From positions 496,001-560,000 of the forward strand of contig NZ_AHCA01000002.1 of NCBI RefSeq assembly GCF_000238355.1: DNA of 64,000 nt, in the 5' to 3' direction. The position numbers and the translations under genes were made by a program. Numbering within the stretch: the first letter of the stretch is position 1; every line of letters starts with the position of its first letter. This DNA is from Pseudoalteromonas haloplanktis ATCC 14393 (GTDB lineage Bacteria; Pseudomonadota; Gammaproteobacteria; Enterobacterales; Alteromonadaceae). Shown one piece after another: positions 35,384 to 43,515 of this stretch. Below the pieces are notes generated by a model, which had not been told where the DNA came from, searched no databases, and was given only the letters and a program-made list of their open reading frames with translations.

Positions 35384-36519
35384 TTTTCGATTATGAAACG
35401 TTAAAGTTACTTTGGTGGGTGATCATCGGTGTACTACTGATTGGCTTTGCTATCACCGACGGCATGGACATGGGCGTTGCCATGCTTATCAAACTGGTGG
35501 GGAAAACCGACAGCGAGCGCCGTGTGGTGATCAACACGGTTGGCCCTCACTGGGATGGTAACCAAGTATGGTTTATTACCGCTGGCGGTGCTTTATTTGC
35601 AGCCTGGCCGATGGTGTATGCAGCAGCATTTTCGGGCTTTTACTTCGCCATGATGTTAGTGTTATTTGCACTATTTTTTAGACCGTTAGGCTTTGACTAC
35701 CGTAGCAAAATTGACTCATTGCGCTGGCGTAACAATTGGGACTGGGGCTTATTTGCCGGCAGTGCCATTCCCGCTCTCGTATTCGGTGTTGCATTTGGTA
35801 ATCTGTTTTTAGGCGTTCCGTTTAGCATTGATGAGTACCTGAGAACGAGCTACCAAGGTTCTTTCTTTGCGCTATTAAATCCCTTTGCTTTATTAGCCGG
35901 CTTGATCAGTATATCAATGCTACTTGCGCATGGCGGTATGTGGTTACAACTACGCACTGATAGCGATGTAGCAAGACGTTCGGCGCAATATGGCCGCTAT
36001 GCGCTATTGGTATTTATTGTCCTCTTTGCTATTGCTGGGTTTTGGGTGGCTAATATTGATGGTTATCAAATCGTCTCTATGGGCGATAAACAAGGCTTTG
36101 CTAATCCACTTGATAAAACAGTCACTACAGCAACAGGAGCATGGTTAAATAACTACCAAACGACTCCTTTAAGTATTGCATTCCCTGTCATTGCTTTTGT
36201 GATGGCAGCAGCTGCATGGCTATTGTCAAAAGCGAATAAAGCCGCTTTAGCACTCATTTGTACTAGCTTAATGCTTGCTGGCGTCATTTTAACCGCTGGT
36301 ATGTCATTGTTCCCGTTCATCATGCCGTCAAGTAACTACCCTGATATTAGCTTAACGATATGGGACGCGGTATCGAGTCATATGACCTTGAATGTCATGT
36401 TTATTGCGGTTGTTATTTTTGTACCTCTTATTTTATGCTACACCACATGGTGCTATGTAAAAATGTGGCGCAAAGTGACGGTTAAAGAAATTGAAAATAA
36501 TAGCCATGGCAGTTACTAA
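35380..36519 (+). CDS. cydB: Cytochrome bd ubiquinol oxidase subunit II
   Basis: A 379-residue integral membrane subunit with about nine helices (E. coli 379). It starts with MIFDYETLKLLWWVIIGVL, followed by GFAITDGMDMGVAML, and GPHWDGNQVWFITAGGALFAAWP is the hallmark block. It pairs with CydA in the heterodimeric oxidase. Its ATG overlaps the cydA stop (ATGA), and cydX follows 13 bases downstream. Confidence 0.97.
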   Translation: MIFDYETLKLLWWVIIGVLLIGFAITDGMDMGVAMLIKLVGKTDSERRVVINTVGPHWDGNQVWFITAGGALFAAWPMVYAAAFSGFYFAMMLVLFALFFRPLGFDYRSKIDSLRWRNNWDWGLFAGSAIPALVFGVAFGNLFLGVPFSIDEYLRTSYQGSFFALLNPFALLAGLISISMLLAHGGMWLQLRTDSDVARRSAQYGRYALLVFIVLFAIAGFWVANIDGYQIVSMGDKQGFANPLDKTVTTATGAWLNNYQTTPLSIAFPVIAFVMAAAAWLLSKANKAALALICTSLMLAGVILTAGMSLFPFIMPSSNYPDISLTIWDAVSSHMTLNVMFIAVVIFVPLILCYTTWCYVKMWRKVTVKEIENNSHGSY

Positions 36520-36532
36520 GGAGATTTAACTT

Positions 36533-36685
36533 ATGTGGTATTTTGCTTGGATACTCGGTGTTCTATTAGCCTGTACGTTAGGTGTGATCAACGTAATGTG
36601 GTATGAATTTGGTCAAAACAAAGACAGTATCGCTGACGACGAACAAGAATTACACGATAGGCTTAATCGCCAAAATGACAACTAA
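36533..36685 (+). CDS. cydX: Cytochrome bd oxidase small subunit CydX
   Basis: A 50-codon gene. It starts MWYFAWILGVLLACTLGVIN, almost the same as the first 19 residues of E. coli CydX (which has 37), and forms one membrane helix that stabilises the oxidase heme site. AAGGAG lies 8 bases before the ATG. Its charged tail (EFGQNKDSIADDEQELHDRL) is longer than in E. coli. The last 11 bases overlap the cydD start, which suggests coupling. It sits where cydX should be, directly after cydB. Confidence 0.95.
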   Translation: MWYFAWILGVLLACTLGVINVMWYEFGQNKDSIADDEQELHDRLNRQNDN

Positions 36686-38453
36686 CCCCCGACCAAATCG
36701 CGCGCAACAAACTACGTTGCGCGCGTTTTTAAAAAATCATGCAAATCACGCCGGCAGTCTATTAAAAATGAGTATCGCATTAGGTACTTTTAATGCGGTA
36801 CTGATGATCGCCAGCGCTTACTTGGTGGCTCGCTCAATTCATTTAGTTATGTTTCAACAGGCGGAATTAGCAACCATCACCCCTTTACTTTGGCCATTAG
36901 CTGCACTGATCTTAGCACGCGCTATGCTACTTGGGCTTTCGCAACGTACCAGCGCTAAAGCCGCGCTAAAAATTAAAACCGCAATGCGCCATACGTTATT
37001 AGAGAAGCTCACTCTACTTGGGCCAAGTTACATTGAACAACACGGTCATGGCGCAACCTTAAATACGTTACATAACGGTGTTGAAGCCTTGCACGATTAT
37101 TACGCAAACTATTTGCCTAGTGTGGCTTACAGCGCCCTGATCCCTTTAGCTATTTTAATGGTGATTTTTCCAACCGATTGGAAAGCCGGTTTGATCTTTT
37201 TATTTACTGCACCGCTTATTCCGTTTTTTATGATTTTAGTCGGTCACCAAGCTGAACAACTTAACCAACAACGTTGGCAAAAGCTGGCTGTACTGGGTAA
37301 TTACTTTTTTGATCGCTTGCAAGGTCTTACCCAACTTAAATTATTTGATGCCACCAAACGCGAATTAAAACAAATAGCCAAGATATCTGACGATTTTCGC
37401 CACGCAACTCTAAGCGTGTTAAAAATTGCATTTCTATCATCTTTTGCATTGGAGTTTTTTGCCACTATCAGCGTAGCACTGGTGGCAGTGATCATCGGTT
37501 TTCGGTTGTTTTTTGGCACCTTGGACTTTGCTACTGGTTTCGTGGTGTTATTACTTGCCCCTGAGTTTTATTTACCGCTGCGCCAGTTAGGCAGTCACTA
37601 CCACGCCAAGTTAGAAGGGATCAGTGCAGCAGCTGATATGCTAAAAATATTAAATGAACCAATAGCAGAGAACACCAACGCAACGATCTCGGACCATTCT
37701 CCTTTGAAACTCGAGTGCATTGAACAGCTGCAGATCAACAATTTAAACTTTCATTACCCAAATAGCCATGAAGGAATTAACGATATTAACCTCACTTTTG
37801 CAGGCACGGGTTTATATGCCATTGTTGGTCAAAGTGGCGCAGGGAAAAGTACTCTACTTGATTGTTTGCTGGGCTTTAATCCACAAGTGATCAGTGCAAT
37901 CGTAGTTAACCAACAACAATTAACTCAGCCTGACATTCTCCACTGGCAGCAACATATCGCCTGGATCCCACAAAAGCCAACCTTATTATTCACCACCATC
38001 AAGGCCAATTTATTACTAGCAAAGCCAGATGCTACTGCGGCGCAATTAGCCGCTGCGGCCAAGCAAGCCGGTGCACTCGAGTTTATCAATGCATTACCTA
38101 ATGGCTTTGATACTCATATTGGTGAACAAGGTGAAGGACTGTCGGGAGGGCAAAAGCAGCGCATTGCTTTAGCCCGTGCATTTTTAAAACAAGCACCTAT
38201 TTTAGTTCTTGATGAACCAACTGCGCACTTAGATAGCCAAACAGAACAACAAGTACAACATGCAATTAATGAATATGCCAAAACTCACTTAGTCATTGTG
38301 ATTGCTCATCGCTTAAATACGATTAAGCATGCGAAGAAAATATTGGTTATGCAAAAAGGCACAGTGATTGAACAAGGTCGTTTTGTTTCCTTAATGCAGC
38401 AGCAAGGTGGCTTGTTCAACTTAGTCAATGCTAGGAGCCATCGTAATGACTAA
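36675..38453 (+). CDS. cydD: ABC exporter subunit CydD (cytochrome bd assembly)
   Basis: A 592-residue half-transporter: six membrane helices then an ATPase with Walker A GQSGAGKST, signature LSGGQKQR and Walker B ILVLDEPTAHLD. CydDC exports glutathione/cysteine to the periplasm or handles heme, and is needed to assemble cytochrome bd. The start ATG at 36675 overlaps the cydX end; longer readings (from 36603) run inside cydX and are rejected. It ends over the cydC start. Confidence 0.94.
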   Translation: MTTNPRPNRAQQTTLRAFLKNHANHAGSLLKMSIALGTFNAVLMIASAYLVARSIHLVMFQQAELATITPLLWPLAALILARAMLLGLSQRTSAKAALKIKTAMRHTLLEKLTLLGPSYIEQHGHGATLNTLHNGVEALHDYYANYLPSVAYSALIPLAILMVIFPTDWKAGLIFLFTAPLIPFFMILVGHQAEQLNQQRWQKLAVLGNYFFDRLQGLTQLKLFDATKRELKQIAKISDDFRHATLSVLKIAFLSSFALEFFATISVALVAVIIGFRLFFGTLDFATGFVVLLLAPEFYLPLRQLGSHYHAKLEGISAAADMLKILNEPIAENTNATISDHSPLKLECIEQLQINNLNFHYPNSHEGINDINLTFAGTGLYAIVGQSGAGKSTLLDCLLGFNPQVISAIVVNQQQLTQPDILHWQQHIAWIPQKPTLLFTTIKANLLLAKPDATAAQLAAAAKQAGALEFINALPNGFDTHIGEQGEGLSGGQKQRIALARAFLKQAPILVLDEPTAHLDSQTEQQVQHAINEYAKTHLVIVIAHRLNTIKHAKKILVMQKGTVIEQGRFVSLMQQQGGLFNLVNARSHRND

Positions 38454-40179
38454 CTTTATTCGCCTACTTAAATTGTGCAAACCGCACCTTAGCGCTATGT
38501 TGTTGGGTGCCTTTTTAGCAACACTAACGGTCTTGGCTAATGTTGGCTTACTGGCTATTTCCGGCTGGTTTTTAGCTGCGATGGCTGCAGCAGGTTTAGC
38601 CGGTGTGCACATGAACTACTTCACTCCCGCTGGTGTGATCCGCTTTTTAGCGATTGTTAGAACAGCGTCACGTTATGGCGAGCGTTTAGTAACCCACAAC
38701 GCTACTTTTTTATTATTGAGTGAGATCCGCATCAATGTCTTCAGCACGTTGAGCAAATTAAATAATGTTGATTTAGCAATGAGTCGCAGCGCCGATCTTT
38801 TTAACCGCATGCAAAATGACGTAGAAGCCCTCGATAAATTTTATTTGAACGTACTTCTGCCCATGATAGTTGCACTTGTAAGCGTGCCCATTGTACTTCT
38901 ATTTATGAGTATTTATAACGCCAATGTCGCCCTGTTATGTTTTATTTCATTGCTGTTAGTAGGCGTTGCACTGCCGATAATGTTAAGTAAGCAACTACAA
39001 CAAACTGCCGAACTTGAAACTAAATACTCAGCAACTTTACGTGCCCAGTTATCTGACACTTTAAGTGGCCTAAGAGAGCTGGCTATTTACCAAGCCACGG
39101 AGCAACAAGTTGCGCAGTGTCGTAGGGCCAGTGAACGCTATAATCAGCAATTATTTACCCGCCACAATGCAGAAGCGCATAGTAATGGCTTATCTCTACT
39201 AATCGTGCAACTGAGTATGCTGGGCGCGATTGTGATAATTACTCCATTGGTGTATGACGGCTCTATGGTGAATGTTGAATTAGCTATGCTCAGCTTATTT
39301 GTACTCGCTAGTTTTGAAACCGTGTTGACACTGCCTAATGCTTTCATCCAGTTACCCGTCGCACTGAGTGCTGCACAGCGTATTTTTGCTTTGGAGGATA
39401 AACTGCCCTCGACCACCAACACCACTCACGAGCTAGTGGCAGTACAACCATTAGGGCTTGAATTTAAACAACTAAGCTATAACTATCACGCTGATAATTA
39501 TGCGCTTAGCAATATCAACTTTACAATTTTACCATTGCAGAAAGTCGCCATTGTAGGCCAAAGTGGTAGTGGTAAAAGTACACTGGTTAATTTACTCAGT
39601 GGTTTGTGGCCGCAGCAAAACGGGGCAATAAACCTGCTCTCACCAGACAAAAACATCGCGATAAACACGATTAGTCAGCAAAACCGCTGCGAACTTATTA
39701 GTATCGTTGCACAACAGCACCATATTTTTGATGGCACTATTGCTGAGAATTTGCGTTATGCTGCCCCCGATGCAAGCGAAGCGCAAATGTATGAAGTTTG
39801 CCAACAAGCACAACTTACAGATTGGTTACATGAGTTAAAGCTAGGCTTAAATACTCGCCTAGGGACAGCTGGAAGAAGCTTGTCACGAGGACAATCAAGA
39901 CGCTTAGCGTTAGCGCAAGCACTGCTACGTACACCAGCAATTCTAGTACTTGATGAGCCAACCGAAGGGCTCGACAATCAATCTAAACATCTGGTTATGG
40001 ATGCAATATTAACCAGCATGGAGCATTGCACTGTGATCAGCATAACCCATGATCCTGCTTTGCTTGCCAACATGGACAAAGTGATTTGGTTAGAGCAAGG
40101 AGCTGTAAAAGCGATTGCAACGCATCAACAGCTAGTAACAGAGCACACTGATTACGTGAACTTAATCACACGGTTTTAA
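38446..40179 (+). CDS. cydC: ABC exporter subunit CydC (cytochrome bd assembly)
   Basis: A 577-residue partner of CydD with the same design. The membrane half starts MTNFIRLLKLCKPHL and contains GWFLAAMAAAGLAG. The ATPase has Walker A GQSGSGKST and Walker B ILVLDEPTEGLD, but the signature is LSRGQSRRLAL, with Arg in place of the second-position Gly of LSGGQ. This is unusual and may reflect asymmetry between the two ATP sites. The ATG at 38446 sits inside the cydD stop region (ATGACTAA). Its last four bases overlap the convergent RlpA-like gene. Confidence 0.93.
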   Translation: MTNFIRLLKLCKPHLSAMLLGAFLATLTVLANVGLLAISGWFLAAMAAAGLAGVHMNYFTPAGVIRFLAIVRTASRYGERLVTHNATFLLLSEIRINVFSTLSKLNNVDLAMSRSADLFNRMQNDVEALDKFYLNVLLPMIVALVSVPIVLLFMSIYNANVALLCFISLLLVGVALPIMLSKQLQQTAELETKYSATLRAQLSDTLSGLRELAIYQATEQQVAQCRRASERYNQQLFTRHNAEAHSNGLSLLIVQLSMLGAIVIITPLVYDGSMVNVELAMLSLFVLASFETVLTLPNAFIQLPVALSAAQRIFALEDKLPSTTNTTHELVAVQPLGLEFKQLSYNYHADNYALSNINFTILPLQKVAIVGQSGSGKSTLVNLLSGLWPQQNGAINLLSPDKNIAINTISQQNRCELISIVAQQHHIFDGTIAENLRYAAPDASEAQMYEVCQQAQLTDWLHELKLGLNTRLGTAGRSLSRGQSRRLALAQALLRTPAILVLDEPTEGLDNQSKHLVMDAILTSMEHCTVISITHDPALLANMDKVIWLEQGAVKAIATHQQLVTEHTDYVNLITRF

Positions 40180-40556
40180 TCAATTACCTCAATAGTAACG
40201 TTAATAACCCCTAAATTCGGCTCTGCGAGCTTTGCAAACGCATGCTTTGATAAGTCAATGATACGGCCGCGAATAAAAGGACCACGATCATTCACTCTGA
40301 CCACCACCGAGCGGTTATTCGCTGTGTTAGTAACTTTCACTTTGCTATTAAACGGAAGTTGTTTATGCGCTGCGGTCATGGCATGTTGATCAAACTTTTC
40401 ACCATTGGCAGTCAATCGGCCATGGTATTTATCTGCATAAAAGCTGGCTTGCCCCTGCTCAATCACCTTTGCGTTTGTTACTGAGTAATTGGCAGGCGAG
40501 CTACTACAACCCGCTAAAATAGCCAGTGATAAACTAATTAGAAATGGTTTAATCAA
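40176..40556 (-). CDS. RlpA-like lipoprotein (DPBB domain)
   Basis: A 126-residue lipoprotein. The signal ends with lipobox LAGC (Cys17). The mature part is a double-psi beta-barrel: GQASFYADKYHGRLTANGE, FDQHAMTAAHKQLPF, VVRVNDRGPFIRGRIIDLS. RlpA cleaves naked septal glycan strands in some bacteria; the aspartate in NDRGPF belongs to the proposed active site. Unlike full RlpA it has no C-terminal SPOR domain, so it may not be recruited to the septum. It lies between lpxA (separated by a terminator) and cydC. Confidence 0.85.
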   Translation of the reverse strand: MIKPFLISLSLAILAGCSSSPANYSVTNAKVIEQGQASFYADKYHGRLTANGEKFDQHAMTAAHKQLPFNSKVKVTNTANNRSVVVRVNDRGPFIRGRIIDLSKHAFAKLAEPNLGVINVTIEVID

Positions 40557-40644
40557 AATTCAACGCTCCTTTAGAATGCATAAAATTAGCAGGTATCAAC
40601 TGAGCTGCAACTGAATTCTCGTAAATACAAAACAGTGAATACAA

Positions 40645-40681
40645 AAAAGCCACCAAGTTAACTTAATAACTGGTGGCTTTT
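40645..40681 (-). terminator. Terminator after lpxA
   Basis: AAAGCCACCA and TGGTGGCTTT make a 10-bp stem enclosing an inner AGTTA/TAACT pairing, with A/T runs at both ends. It closes the rpsB-lpxA gene block on the minus strand, before the RlpA-like gene. Confidence 0.8.
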
Positions 40682-40699
40682 GTTCACAGCATAAACGGA

Positions 40700-41470
40700 T
40701 TAACGAATAATGCCGCGTTCAGAATTTTTAACAAAATCAATCATCATTTGTACAGCGGGGTACTTAGCAGCATCTTCACTTAAAGCTGCAATTGCGTCTT
40801 CGACACCTAAACTCTTACGGTACAGTGTTTTGTAAGCACGACGCGTCGCCATAACCTCATCGCTTTCAAAACCACGACGCTTCATGCCTTCGGTGTTGAT
40901 TGCAACAGGGCCCGCTGGCGTACCAATCGTTGTAACAAATGGTGGCACATCTTTATTAACGCCAGAGTACATACCAACAAAAGCATGTGCTCCCACTTTA
41001 CAAAATTGATGAATGCCTGAGTTACCAGCCAAAATAACCCAGTCGCCAATGTGTACGTGACCTGCTACAGAGGCATTGTTAGCAAAAATCACGTTATCGC
41101 CAATCACAGCATCATGTGCAACATGCGTGTAAGCCATAAACAAGTTATTGCTACCAATTTTAGTCACTCCTTGGTCTTGAATCGTACCACGGTGAATTGT
41201 GGCACACTCACGAATGACGTTATTATCACCAATGATAAGTGTGGTTGGTTCATTATTGTATTTTTTGTCTTGGCACGCTTCGCCTACTGACGCAAATTGA
41301 AATATATGATTGCCAGAACCAATTGTTGATGGCCCTTTGACCACAACGTGAGATTCAATAATGCAGTTATCACCAATAACAACATCGTTGCCAATGTAGC
41401 TATAAGGGCCCACTGAGACATTATTACCTAATTTTGCGCCTGGTTCGATTATTGCTGTAGCATGGATCAC
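40700..41470 (-). CDS. lpxA: UDP-N-acetylglucosamine acyltransferase
   Basis: A 256-residue left-handed beta-helix enzyme that puts the 3-hydroxyacyl chain on UDP-GlcNAc, the first lipid A step. Hexapeptide repeats run from IHATAIIEPGAKLGNN, and the catalytic histidine lies in YTHVAHDAVIGDN. The C-terminal helical region includes GMKRRGFESDEV. The start is a GTG at 41470 (then Ile-His-Ala), two bases after the fabZ stop; the frame can be read further into fabZ but the family starts at IHATA. Confidence 0.96.
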   Translation of the reverse strand: MIHATAIIEPGAKLGNNVSVGPYSYIGNDVVIGDNCIIESHVVVKGPSTIGSGNHIFQFASVGEACQDKKYNNEPTTLIIGDNNVIRECATIHRGTIQDQGVTKIGSNNLFMAYTHVAHDAVIGDNVIFANNASVAGHVHIGDWVILAGNSGIHQFCKVGAHAFVGMYSGVNKDVPPFVTTIGTPAGPVAINTEGMKRRGFESDEVMATRRAYKTLYRKSLGVEDAIAALSEDAAKYPAVQMMIDFVKNSERGIIR

Positions 41471-41472
41471 AA

Positions 41473-41925
41473 TTAAAGCTCTCTTCTCGCACACATAATT
41501 TCGGCACTACACACTACTTTGCCATCGACTTTTGCTTCTGCAGCAAACTTCCAAATATTACGACGCTCTTTTAAAAACTGGACGTGTAAATGCATAGTAT
41601 CACCTGGCGTAACAGGTTGTTTAAAACGTGCATTATCAATTGCAGCAAACAAATATAATTCGTTTTCACTGCGGTTTTCAACGGTTTTAAAGCCCAGTAA
41701 ACCGGTTGCCTGCGCCATCGCTTCTAAAATTAATACACCTGGAAAAATAGGCTGGTTTGGAAAGTGGCCAGTAAAAATCGGTTCATTAAAAGTTACATTC
41801 TTAATCGCATGCAATGATTCACCCGGTGTGTAATCAAGTACGCGATCAACCAATAGCATCGGGTAACGATGCGGAAGTAAGCTTAAAATTTCTTGTATAT
41901 CTAGGCTATTTAATTCGTTTGCCAA
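41473..41925 (-). CDS. fabZ: 3-hydroxyacyl-ACP dehydratase FabZ
   Basis: A 150-residue hot-dog-fold dehydratase (E. coli 151) for fatty acid elongation. [13 protein letters not shown] and [21 protein letters not shown] hold the catalytic histidine and glutamate. The start was set at the TTG at 41925, which has AAGGA seven bases upstream and gives the family length; the frame also has a TTG at 41949 inside lpxD. It is placed between lpxD and lpxA as in most gammaproteobacteria. Confidence 0.94.
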   Translation of the reverse strand: MANELNSLDIQEILSLLPHRYPMLLVDRVLDYTPGESLHAIKNVTFNEPIFTGHFPNQPIFPGVLILEAMAQATGLLGFKTVENRSENELYLFAAIDNARFKQPVTPGDTMHLHVQFLKERRNIWKFAAEAKVDGKVVCSAEIMCARREL

Positions 41926-41938
41926 AATAGCATCCTTA

Positions 41939-42976
41939 TCAATTATCAACGTTTAATGACTTAGTCAGAGTCTCTAGCGCTTTAAGGCGAACTTTCATCT
42001 CTGGCAAATTACGTAAATGAGCTATGTTACGACGCCACTCTTTATTGGAAGAATGTGGCAACCCTGATGAGTAAACACCGGGTTCTGAAATCGCTTTAGT
42101 TACCATACTCATACCCGTAAGTATAACACCATCACAGATATCTATGTGACCATTTATGCCTACAAGCCCCGCAATTTGGCAGTTTTTACCAATAGTGGTA
42201 CTACCAGCTATCACGGTACAGCCTGCAATAGCAGTACCTGAGCCAATTTCTACATTGTGAGCTATTTGACATTGATTATCGATAATCACATTACTATGAA
42301 TAATCGTGTCGTCAATCGCACCACGGTCAACCGTAGTCCCCGCTCCAATCTCTACTTTATCACCAATAATAACTCGACCCAGTTGAGGAATTTTTATCCA
42401 CTGGCCTTTATCATTAGCGTAACCAAAACCATCGCTACCAATAATGGCCGCTGATTGGAATAAACAATCACACCCAACCTCTATGTTGTGATAAATACTG
42501 ACATTTGCCCATAATTTTGTGCCGTTGCCAATTTTAGTATTTTCACCAACAAAGCAATTCGCGCCAATTTGCACATGCTCACCAATCACTGCACCAGCTG
42601 AAATGACGGCATTGGCCGCAATTGCCGCTGTATCTGCCACTGTTGCTTGCGGGTGAATAACTGCACTGGGGTGAACCCCTACTGATGCCGAGCGTGGTGT
42701 AGTATCGAGTAACTGAGCTAGTTTTGCATAACAAACATACGGGTTAGCAACTATCAGTTTATTCCCTTGGTAATACTGTGCATCAGCAGCAGATAGGATC
42801 ACAGCACTGGCCTGTGTTTCTGCTAATTGTGAGCGATATTTCTTATTCGCTAAAAATGCAATATGCCCAGAGCGGGCATTTGCAAGTGTAGCTATTTTTG
42901 AGATTTCTAAAGCGCCATCACCGTCAAGCTCGGCGCTTAGAAGTTCCGCAATCTGCGAAAGCGTATAATTATGCAT
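41939..42976 (-). CDS. lpxD: UDP-3-O-acylglucosamine N-acyltransferase
   Basis: A 345-residue lipid A enzyme. An N-terminal uridine-binding domain ([17 protein letters not shown]) is followed by a long left-handed beta-helix ([18 protein letters not shown] onwards) with the catalytic His in [14 protein letters not shown], and a C-terminal helix. It adds the second 3-hydroxyacyl chain, after LpxA and LpxC. It is placed 9 bases after skp. Confidence 0.96.
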   Translation of the reverse strand: MHNYTLSQIAELLSAELDGDGALEISKIATLANARSGHIAFLANKKYRSQLAETQASAVILSAADAQYYQGNKLIVANPYVCYAKLAQLLDTTPRSASVGVHPSAVIHPQATVADTAAIAANAVISAGAVIGEHVQIGANCFVGENTKIGNGTKLWANVSIYHNIEVGCDCLFQSAAIIGSDGFGYANDKGQWIKIPQLGRVIIGDKVEIGAGTTVDRGAIDDTIIHSNVIIDNQCQIAHNVEIGSGTAIAGCTVIAGSTTIGKNCQIAGLVGINGHIDICDGVILTGMSMVTKAISEPGVYSSGLPHSSNKEWRRNIAHLRNLPEMKVRLKALETLTKSLNVDN

Positions 42977-42985
42977 AGCTCAGTT

Positions 42986-43504
42986 CTATTGCTTACTTAC
43001 TTTATCAACAACTTTGCTTGATAAATCAACAACTGTTTTCGGATTAAAGTAGATAGTGGTATCTTTTACTTTAACTTCATCGTATTTACCATCTTTGGCA
43101 ATATCTTCGATCGCTTTGATGATAATACCTTGTATTTTAGCAAGCTCTTGGTTTTGACGAACTTTAATTTCTTGCTCTAAAGGACGACCTTTTTCAGCAA
43201 GATTTTTTTGCATGCCTTCTACTTTTTCACGTAGCGCATCTTTTTGCGCTTGGCTCATAGTTGTCGCTTCACGTTTAAACTTTTCTGCTTCAAAGCGAAT
43301 GTCGCCTTGTAGTTTTTCAAGCTCCTGGCGACGCTCTGCAAACTCAGCTTGTAGAGTTTGCTCAACCTTTGCCATTTGTGGGATCTGCTTGTAGATTTCT
43401 TGCATGTCTACAATACCGACTTTATGTGCAAACGCACTCGCAGAAGTACCCATCATAAGTGTCGCTAAAATGGCAATTGCCGATGATTTAAATGATTTTT
43501 TCAC
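42986..43504 (-). CDS. skp: Periplasmic chaperone Skp/OmpH
   Basis: A 172-residue protein with a Sec signal (cleavage probably after SAFA, about residue 26), then KVGIVDMQEIYKQIPQMAKVEQ and a long charged coiled coil with the tentacle helices of Skp trimers. It carries unfolded outer-membrane proteins through the periplasm toward BamA, which is encoded just upstream in the same direction. AAGGAG precedes the ATG. Confidence 0.93.
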   Translation of the reverse strand: MKKSFKSSAIAILATLMMGTSASAFAHKVGIVDMQEIYKQIPQMAKVEQTLQAEFAERRQELEKLQGDIRFEAEKFKREATTMSQAQKDALREKVEGMQKNLAEKGRPLEQEIKVRQNQELAKIQGIIIKAIEDIAKDGKYDEVKVKDTTIYFNPKTVVDLSSKVVDKVSKQ

Positions 43505-43515
43505 AAAAAACTCCT

